This document shows positions 4,969 to 9,657 of a stretch of DNA of 9,657 nt, one piece after another; positions within the stretch are counted from its first letter, which is position 1, and each line of letters opens with the position of its first letter. The notes under the pieces are model-generated. The model was not told where the DNA came from. It saw only the letters and a program-made list of their open reading frames with translations, and made no database searches. The DNA is from Oscillospiraceae bacterium (GTDB lineage: Bacteria; Bacillota; Clostridia; Oscillospirales; Ruminococcaceae), in contig JAGAKC010000422.1 of NCBI GenBank assembly GCA_017848155.1, positions 1 to 9,657 on the forward strand. The letters run 5' to 3'. Position numbers and translations under genes: made by a program.

Positions 4969-5403
4969 TCAATCTCCGAAATACTTGCCGCTTACCGTAA
5001 TTTTTCTTCCAGTTTCGGACAGCTTTTCGATGCTTACTGTGATGACCTCGCCAAGCTCGTCTTTAAGCTCTGCGATATTCTCGCTCCACTCCGCCGCAAT
5101 TATTCCGCCACGGTCAAGGTAGTCGAAAAATCCGATAGCATACAGGTCGTCGTAGCTGTCGATGCGATACAGGTCGAAATGAAACAGCGGAAGTCTGCCC
5201 TCATACTCATTCACAAGGGCAAAGGTGGGACTTGTGACCTCGTCGTCAACTCCGAGATACCGTGCGATGCCCTTTGTGAAGTGGGTCTTTCCTGCGCCCA
5301 TGTCGCCCTCGTACAGGATGATATCGCCTGCCGAAAGGCTCGCTGCGACCTTTTCCGCCGCAGCAAGCGTTTCCTCCACAGAATTTGTTATGAACTCCAT
5401 CAT
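4969..5403 (-). CDS. tsaE: TsaE (YjeE), ATPase of the t6A tRNA modification complex
   Basis: TsaE is the small P-loop ATPase that drives turnover of the TsaB-TsaD complex in tRNA t6A37 synthesis. The 144-aa product shows Walker A GDMGAGKT (33-40), the TSPTF switch motif (57-61), HFDLYRI (75-81) and the conserved end EWSE (105-108). The length is typical. Two adjacent ATG codons (5403 and 5400) are available. Neither has a good Shine-Dalgarno, and the fhs stop lies 1 nt upstream (TGATATG), so initiation is probably coupled to fhs termination. The next gene begins across an identical TGATATG junction. Its partner tsaB lies one gene downstream; tsaD must be elsewhere. Confidence 0.96.
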   Translation of the reverse strand: MMEFITNSVEETLAAAEKVAASLSAGDIILYEGDMGAGKTHFTKGIARYLGVDDEVTSPTFALVNEYEGRLPLFHFDLYRIDSYDDLYAIGFFDYLDRGGIIAAEWSENIAELKDELGEVITVSIEKLSETGRKITVSGKYFGD

Positions 5404-5404
5404 A

Positions 5405-7075
5405 TCAGAAAAGTCCGCTTATAGTGCCGTCCTCGGCAACGTCGATATTGTTTGCGGCGGGCACCTTGGGAAGTCCGGGCATGGTCATGATGTCGCCCGT
5501 GTAGACTACCACGAAGCCTGCGCCGTTGGAAACTCTCACATCGCTTACGGTGATGTTGAAGCCCTCGGGCTTTCCGAGCTTTGCAGGGTCATCGGAGAGT
5601 GAATACTGTGTCTTTGCGCAGCATACGGGCACTCTGTCAAGACCGAGCGCCTCTATCTCCTTTATAGCCTTTTCGGCAGCTGCGGTGTAGCTTACGCCGT
5701 CAGCACCGTAGATATTCTTTGCGATGATGTCCAGCTTCTCCTTGATGGTGAGCTTCTCGTCGTAAAGCGGTCTGAAATCGCTCTTTTCGGTGTCGATGGT
5801 GTCGACCACAGCGTTTGCAAGCTCTATCGCACCGTCGCCGCCCTTTAAGAATACATCGGAGAATGCCACCTTGACGCCCTTGTCCTCGCAGTACTTGCGT
5901 ACAGCTGCGATCTCTGCGTCGCTGTCGGTGTAGAAGTGGTTGATAGCCACAACGACAGGCACACCGTACTTCTTCATGTTCTCGATATGTACACCGAGAT
6001 TCACGATGCCCTTGTTGAGCGCCTCCACATTCTCTGTGGTGAGGTCGGGCTTTGCAACGCCGCCGTTGTATTTCAGCGCACGGATGGTGGCTACCAGCAC
6101 CACGCAGTCAGGCTTAAGACCTGCAAAGCGGCACTTGATGTCAAAGAACTTCTCTGCGCCGAGGTCGGAGCCGAAGCCTGCCTCGGTGATGGTGTAGTCA
6201 GCGAGCTTCATAGCGAGCTTTGTGGCTCTTACGGAGTTGCAGCCGTGGGCGATGTTTGCGAAAGGACCGCCGTGGATGATGGCAGGATTGTTCTCAAGCG
6301 TCTGGACGAGGTTGGGGTTGATCGCCTCCTTAAGCAGTGCGGTCATGGCTCCCACAGCCTTTACGTCCTTTGCATAGACAGGCTCGCCGTTGTACTTGAA
6401 CGCAACGAGGATGTTTCCAAGGCGCTCCTTAAGGTCGTTCAGGTCAGCCGCAAGGCACAGGATAGCCATTATCTCGGACGCAACGGTGATCTGAAAGTGG
6501 TCCTCTCTCGGAATACCGTTCACCTTGCCGCCCATGCCGACAACGCAGTTTCTGAGCGCTCTGTCGTTCATGTCAAGGCAGCGCTTGAACAGGATGCGTC
6601 TTACGTCGATCTGAAGCTCGTTGCCCTGCTGGATGTGGTTGTCGATCATAGCCGCAAGCAGGTTGTTTGCCGCTGTGATGGCGTGCATGTCGCCCGTAAA
6701 GTGGAGGTTGATGTCCTCCATGGGCACTACCTGGGCATAGCCGCCGCCCGCAGCGCCGCCCTTGACGCCGAAAACAGGACCGAGTGACGGCTCACGCAGT
6801 GCAAGACATGCCTTCTTTCCGATCTTGTTCATGCCCTCTGCAAGACCTACAGAAGTGGTGGTCTTGCCCTCTCCTGCGGGAGTGGGGTTGATGGCTGTGA
6901 CAAGTATCAGCTTTCCGTCAGGCTTGTCGGCAACTCTGTCGATGAGCTTCTGGGACAGCTTCGCCTTGTAGTGTCCGTAAGGCTCCAGCTCCTCCTCGGA
7001 AACGCCGAGCTTAGCCGCAACGTCCTTTATCTTCATCATTTTCGCCTGCTGAGCGATCTCGATATCTGTGAGCAT
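5405..7075 (-). CDS. fhs: Formate-tetrahydrofolate ligase
   Basis: This enzyme makes 10-formyl-THF from formate, THF and ATP, feeding purine synthesis, initiator-tRNA formylation or the methyl branch of acetogenesis. The 556-aa length is standard. The ATP loop [10 protein letters not shown] is at 64-73; the glycine-rich signature [14 protein letters not shown] is at 103-116 and followed by [11 protein letters not shown]; the second family signature [12 protein letters not shown] is at 328-339. ATG 7075-7073 has GGAGG (7084-7088) 8 nt upstream. It lies 34 nt after the zeta-like kinase and 1 nt before tsaE, so it appears to be in the same operon. No separate promoter was obvious in the short gap. 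No other folate or Wood-Ljungdahl gene is in the window, so its pathway role here is open. Confidence 0.98.
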   Translation of the reverse strand: MLTDIEIAQQAKMMKIKDVAAKLGVSEEELEPYGHYKAKLSQKLIDRVADKPDGKLILVTAINPTPAGEGKTTTSVGLAEGMNKIGKKACLALREPSLGPVFGVKGGAAGGGYAQVVPMEDINLHFTGDMHAITAANNLLAAMIDNHIQQGNELQIDVRRILFKRCLDMNDRALRNCVVGMGGKVNGIPREDHFQITVASEIMAILCLAADLNDLKERLGNILVAFKYNGEPVYAKDVKAVGAMTALLKEAINPNLVQTLENNPAIIHGGPFANIAHGCNSVRATKLAMKLADYTITEAGFGSDLGAEKFFDIKCRFAGLKPDCVVLVATIRALKYNGGVAKPDLTTENVEALNKGIVNLGVHIENMKKYGVPVVVAINHFYTDSDAEIAAVRKYCEDKGVKVAFSDVFLKGGDGAIELANAVVDTIDTEKSDFRPLYDEKLTIKEKLDIIAKNIYGADGVSYTAAAEKAIKEIEALGLDRVPVCCAKTQYSLSDDPAKLGKPEGFNITVSDVRVSNGAGFVVVYTGDIMTMPGLPKVPAANNIDVAEDGTISGLF

Positions 7076-7109
7076 AGTAAATACCTCCGCAAAATAATCA
7101 TTTTTATTG

Positions 7110-7679
7110 TCAGACAGCGCTGTTTTTCAGCCTGTTCTGTAGTTCAGTCAGCCAATCGGGAGCATTTTCTCCCTTTATCAGCAGTCTGCCGTTTTTAAAT
7201 TCCGCCTTTTCAACAAAGCCGTTCTCGTTGTCATATAATCTTACCTCGTTGCAGTACGGCAGCACTGCGATAAGGTCATCGAACCGCTTTCCGTAGCGGC
7301 GCAGCACATCCTCCGACGGGATATCGTGACCACCCTTTTCGACACGGTTCTTTATACGTCTTAAGCTCTCCTCGGCAGAATCCACGCCGATGTAATACAG
7401 CCTTATGAAATAGTCAAGCTCTCTTGCTCTCCTGATGGTCTTAAGCGTCCTCACGCCCGAAAGCGTCGTTTCCTGCGTAAAGTTCACGCCCATTTCAAGG
7501 CTTCTGTTGATGCGTTCTATGGCAGCGATACCGCCCTTAAGCCTGTCACCGCCAAGCTCCGCTGTTATCCTGTCGGTGTCGATGATAACGCCAAGCTCGC
7601 TGCTCTCACCGATAAGAACACCGGTAAAGCTGCTTTTGCCTACTCCGTTCACGCCTGCTATAATAGTATACATCTTCAT
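7110..7679 (-). CDS. Zeta-toxin-like P-loop kinase (COG4185-type)
   Basis: The 189-aa product has Walker [10 protein letters not shown] (9-17), an acidic strand IIDTDRI (32-38) at the position of the catalytic Asp of zeta kinases, QETTLSG (69-75) and [10 protein letters not shown] (112-121) with RRYGKRF just after (127-133). ETTLSG plus RVxxGGHxIP is characteristic of the zeta-like ATPase family COG4185. Classical zeta toxins phosphorylate UDP-N-acetylglucosamine and are held by an epsilon antitoxin, but many chromosomal relatives have no shown toxin role. ATG 7679 has AGGAGGG at 7 nt. The gene starts 21 nt after the topoisomerase stop and ends 34 nt before fhs. No antitoxin-like ORF is adjacent. 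Whether it is a toxin, a small-molecule kinase or a decayed relic cannot be told. Confidence 0.82.
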   Translation of the reverse strand: MKMYTIIAGVNGVGKSSFTGVLIGESSELGVIIDTDRITAELGGDRLKGGIAAIERINRSLEMGVNFTQETTLSGVRTLKTIRRARELDYFIRLYYIGVDSAEESLRRIKNRVEKGGHDIPSEDVLRRYGKRFDDLIAVLPYCNEVRLYDNENGFVEKAEFKNGRLLIKGENAPDWLTELQNRLKNSAV

Positions 7680-7700
7680 GACATATCCCTCCTGACAGCA

Positions 7701-9657
7701 TCAGAACAAGCTTATCTGTGAAATATCCTTTTTGGAGAGCGCACCTGCGGACGGGATAGTCTTTGTACGGAAATCCTCGGGGTCCTTAAGGTCGCTTGCT
7801 TCAAGCAGGTATGCGCCCGTAAGCTCCGCCTTTGTAAGGCGCATCACCTGAACGCCCTGGGTATCTCTGGTGGCTTTAGGCAGCACCAGCGCCGTGTTGA
7901 ACACCAGCACCTTGCCTGCGGACGACTTAAGTGCGAAATCCGCCTCGCCGTCGATGACGAACATCGCCACCACCTCGGACAGGTCGGAATACGCATTAGC
8001 CAGCTTCTTGCGCTTTGTTTTGGTCTCAAAGGAGGACAGCGGTATCTTTGCGCACTTGCCGTTTCTGAAGAATATCACCAGCTGCTCCCTGTATTCCTCG
8101 GTCACAGCCATGAACGTGATGTTCTCGCCCTCGTCAAGACCCAGCTTCGCCGGGACATAGTCACCCATGACGCTCGCCTTTGTTTCCTCGAAATCAAGGC
8201 AGCGGCTCTTGTAGCACTGGAACCTGTCCGTAAAGAACAGCAGCTCGCTGTTGCTGGACACCTCACGCTGCCAGATGACCTCGTCGCCCTCCTTCAGCTT
8301 CTGCTGATTGCTCATGCGCAGCGACTGGGGAGTTATCTTCTTGAAGTAGCCCTCCTTCGTGAAGAAAATGTTCACGGGATAAGCCTTCGGCTTCTCCTCC
8401 TCGATGTCCGCAGCCTCCTCCGCAACGTCGTACAGGAACATGGTGCGGCGTGGCTGACCATACTTCTTTATGATGTCACGAAGCTCGTCGATGATGAGCC
8501 TGCTTATCTTCTTCACATCGCCGAGGATGCCCTCCATCTCGGCTATCTCCTTTTCAAGGTCGTCGGTCTCCTGCGTCCTTTTGAGGATATATTCACGGTT
8601 GATGTGCCTTAGCTTTATCTCCGCCACATATTCCGCCTGCACCTCGTCGATACCGAAGCCTATCATGAGGTTTGGTACTACCTCTGCCTCCTCCTCGGTC
8701 TCACGGATGACCTTTATCGCATAGTCGATATCCAGCAGTATCTTCTTAAGACCAAGCAGCAGATGCAGCTTCTCCTTTTTCTTCTGGAGATCGAAATACA
8801 CACGTCTGCGCACGCACTGCCTGCGGAATTCTATCCACTCGGACAGTATCTCGTAAACGCCCATTACACGTGGAGTGCCCTCGATGAGCACGTTGAAGTT
8901 GCAGTTGAAGTTATCCTGAAGCGGCGTCAGCCTGAACAGCTTCTGCATGACTGCGTCGGGGTCGTTGCCCTTTTTCAGGTCGAAAGCGAGCCTCAGACCC
9001 GAAAGGTCAGTTTCATCACGCACATCGGATATCTCTTTCAGCTTTCCGTCCTTTACAAGCTCCACGACCTTGTCGATTATCGCCTCGACCGTGGTGGAGG
9101 GCGGTATCTGCGTGACCTCGATGCAGCGTGCTTCCTTGTCGTAGCTGTAAACGGCACGAACCTTTACCGCACCAAGACCCGTGCGGTAGACCTTTTCCAT
9201 CTCCGCCTCGTCATAGACGATGTAGCCGCCGCCCGAGAAATCGGGACCCTTAAGCGTTGAGAGCACGTTGTGCTCGGGGTCCTTCATAAGGGCGATGGTG
9301 GTCTCGCACACCTCTGCGAGGTTAAAGGAGCAGATATTGCTTGCCATGGAAACGGCAAGACCGAAGTTCGAATTTACAAGCACCGACGGGAATCTCACGG
9401 GAAACAGTGACGGCTCCAGCATGGTGTTGTCGTAGTTCGGTATCATGTCCACGGCGTCCTTGTCGATCTCGGCAAAAAGCTCGGCGGAGATGCCCTCCAG
9501 CTTTGCCTCGGTGTATCGTGCCGCAGCGTAAGCCATATCACGGGAGTACGCCTTGCCGAAGTTGCCCTTGCTGTCGACATACGGATGCAGCAGCGCCTCG
9601 TTTCCACGGGCAAGTCTTACCATTGTTTCATATATAGCGGCGTCGCCGTGGGGGTTC
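7701..9657 (-). CDS. parC: Type IIA topoisomerase A subunit (ParC/GyrA-like), partial (5' end outside window)
   Basis: This subunit cuts and rejoins duplex DNA through a tyrosyl-phosphate bond, working with an ATPase partner (ParE or GyrB). The visible 651 residues begin inside NPHGDAAIYETMV, equivalent to HPHGDSAVYDT of GyrA. The catalytic tyrosine lies in AAARYTEAK (codon 9515-9513), followed by VPNYDNT-like IPNYDNT and ASNICSFNL. A charged coiled-coil region follows (around FDLQKKKEKLHLLLGLKK and ELRDIIKKYG), then a C-terminal beta-pinwheel-like part. The GyrA-box (QRRGGRG) is missing; the nearest stretch is KTKRKKLANAYS, arguing for the topoisomerase IV type, although this divergent Clostridia family is often named only generically. 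An ATG at 9623 is internal, not the start. The true start, and probably parE, lie beyond the right edge. The zeta-like gene follows by 21 nt. Confidence 0.9.
   Translation of the reverse strand, partial: NPHGDAAIYETMVRLARGNEALLHPYVDSKGNFGKAYSRDMAYAAARYTEAKLEGISAELFAEIDKDAVDMIPNYDNTMLEPSLFPVRFPSVLVNSNFGLAVSMASNICSFNLAEVCETTIALMKDPEHNVLSTLKGPDFSGGGYIVYDEAEMEKVYRTGLGAVKVRAVYSYDKEARCIEVTQIPPSTTVEAIIDKVVELVKDGKLKEISDVRDETDLSGLRLAFDLKKGNDPDAVMQKLFRLTPLQDNFNCNFNVLIEGTPRVMGVYEILSEWIEFRRQCVRRRVYFDLQKKKEKLHLLLGLKKILLDIDYAIKVIRETEEEAEVVPNLMIGFGIDEVQAEYVAEIKLRHINREYILKRTQETDDLEKEIAEMEGILGDVKKISRLIIDELRDIIKKYGQPRRTMFLYDVAEEAADIEEEKPKAYPVNIFFTKEGYFKKITPQSLRMSNQQKLKEGDEVIWQREVSSNSELLFFTDRFQCYKSRCLDFEETKASVMGDYVPAKLGLDEGENITFMAVTEEYREQLVIFFRNGKCAKIPLSSFETKTKRKKLANAYSDLSEVVAMFVIDGEADFALKSSAGKVLVFNTALVLPKATRDTQGVQVMRLTKAELTGAYLLEASDLKDPEDFRTKTIPSAGALSKKDISQISLF

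Noticed and set aside
5936..6787. 283-codon open frame on the plus strand
   Set aside because: Antisense to fhs, whose signatures are intact. The open frame is a by-product of fhs codon use.
1..9657. A new defence or mobile system
   Set aside because: No transposase, integrase, nuclease, CRISPR repeats, att-like repeats or defence-type domain cluster was found. The content is mainly housekeeping.

Overview
The window looks like a bacterial chromosome segment of moderate GC content, most probably from a Clostridia member of the Ruminococcus/Oscillospiraceae type. That placement is inferred from strong AGGAGG-type ribosome binding sites, the family-level character of the proteins (Clostridia-type topoisomerase A subunit, Firmicutes-style uridine phosphorylase, DUF1540 protein) and the gene order. 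It is not proven. Every gene I can support lies on the minus strand, so transcription runs from high to low coordinates. No tRNA, rRNA, CRISPR array, insertion sequence or prophage gene was seen.

In transcription order (right to left), the first unit is: a partial type IIA topoisomerase A subunit (parC-like, 5' end outside the window), a zeta-toxin-like P-loop kinase, fhs (formate-tetrahydrofolate ligase), tsaE, a divergent nucleoside-phosphorylase-like gene, and tsaB. Gaps are 1 to 34 nt and two junctions are the same TGATATG stop/start arrangement. The unit ends in a hairpin terminator at 3475-3512. The second unit has a good sigmaA-type promoter (3434-3462), then a four-helix membrane protein of unknown function and a uridine-phosphorylase family gene, ending in a strong terminator at 1831-1868. 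The third piece is a cysteine-rich DUF1540 gene starting 17 nt past that terminator. It is followed by a possible overlapping 47-codon ORF and highly structured sequence, and closed by a terminator at 1395-1432. A roughly 280-bp AT-rich gap with several inverted repeats follows. The fourth unit is the head of the division and cell-wall (dcw) cluster: a clear promoter, a four-register 10-bp repeat array that looks like the MraZ autoregulatory operator, mraZ, and the first 159 codons of rsmH.

Functionally the window joins core processes: chromosome topology (topoisomerase), one-carbon metabolism (fhs), tRNA t6A modification (tsaE, tsaB), nucleoside salvage (two PNP/UDP-superfamily genes) and ribosome maturation/division control (mraZ, rsmH). 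I do not see a previously undescribed multi-gene system. The points most worth a second look are the phosphorylase-like gene between tsaE and tsaB that appears to have lost phosphate-binding residues, the lone zeta-like kinase inside a housekeeping operon, the mraZ operator geometry, and the DUF1540/structured tract behind a terminator.
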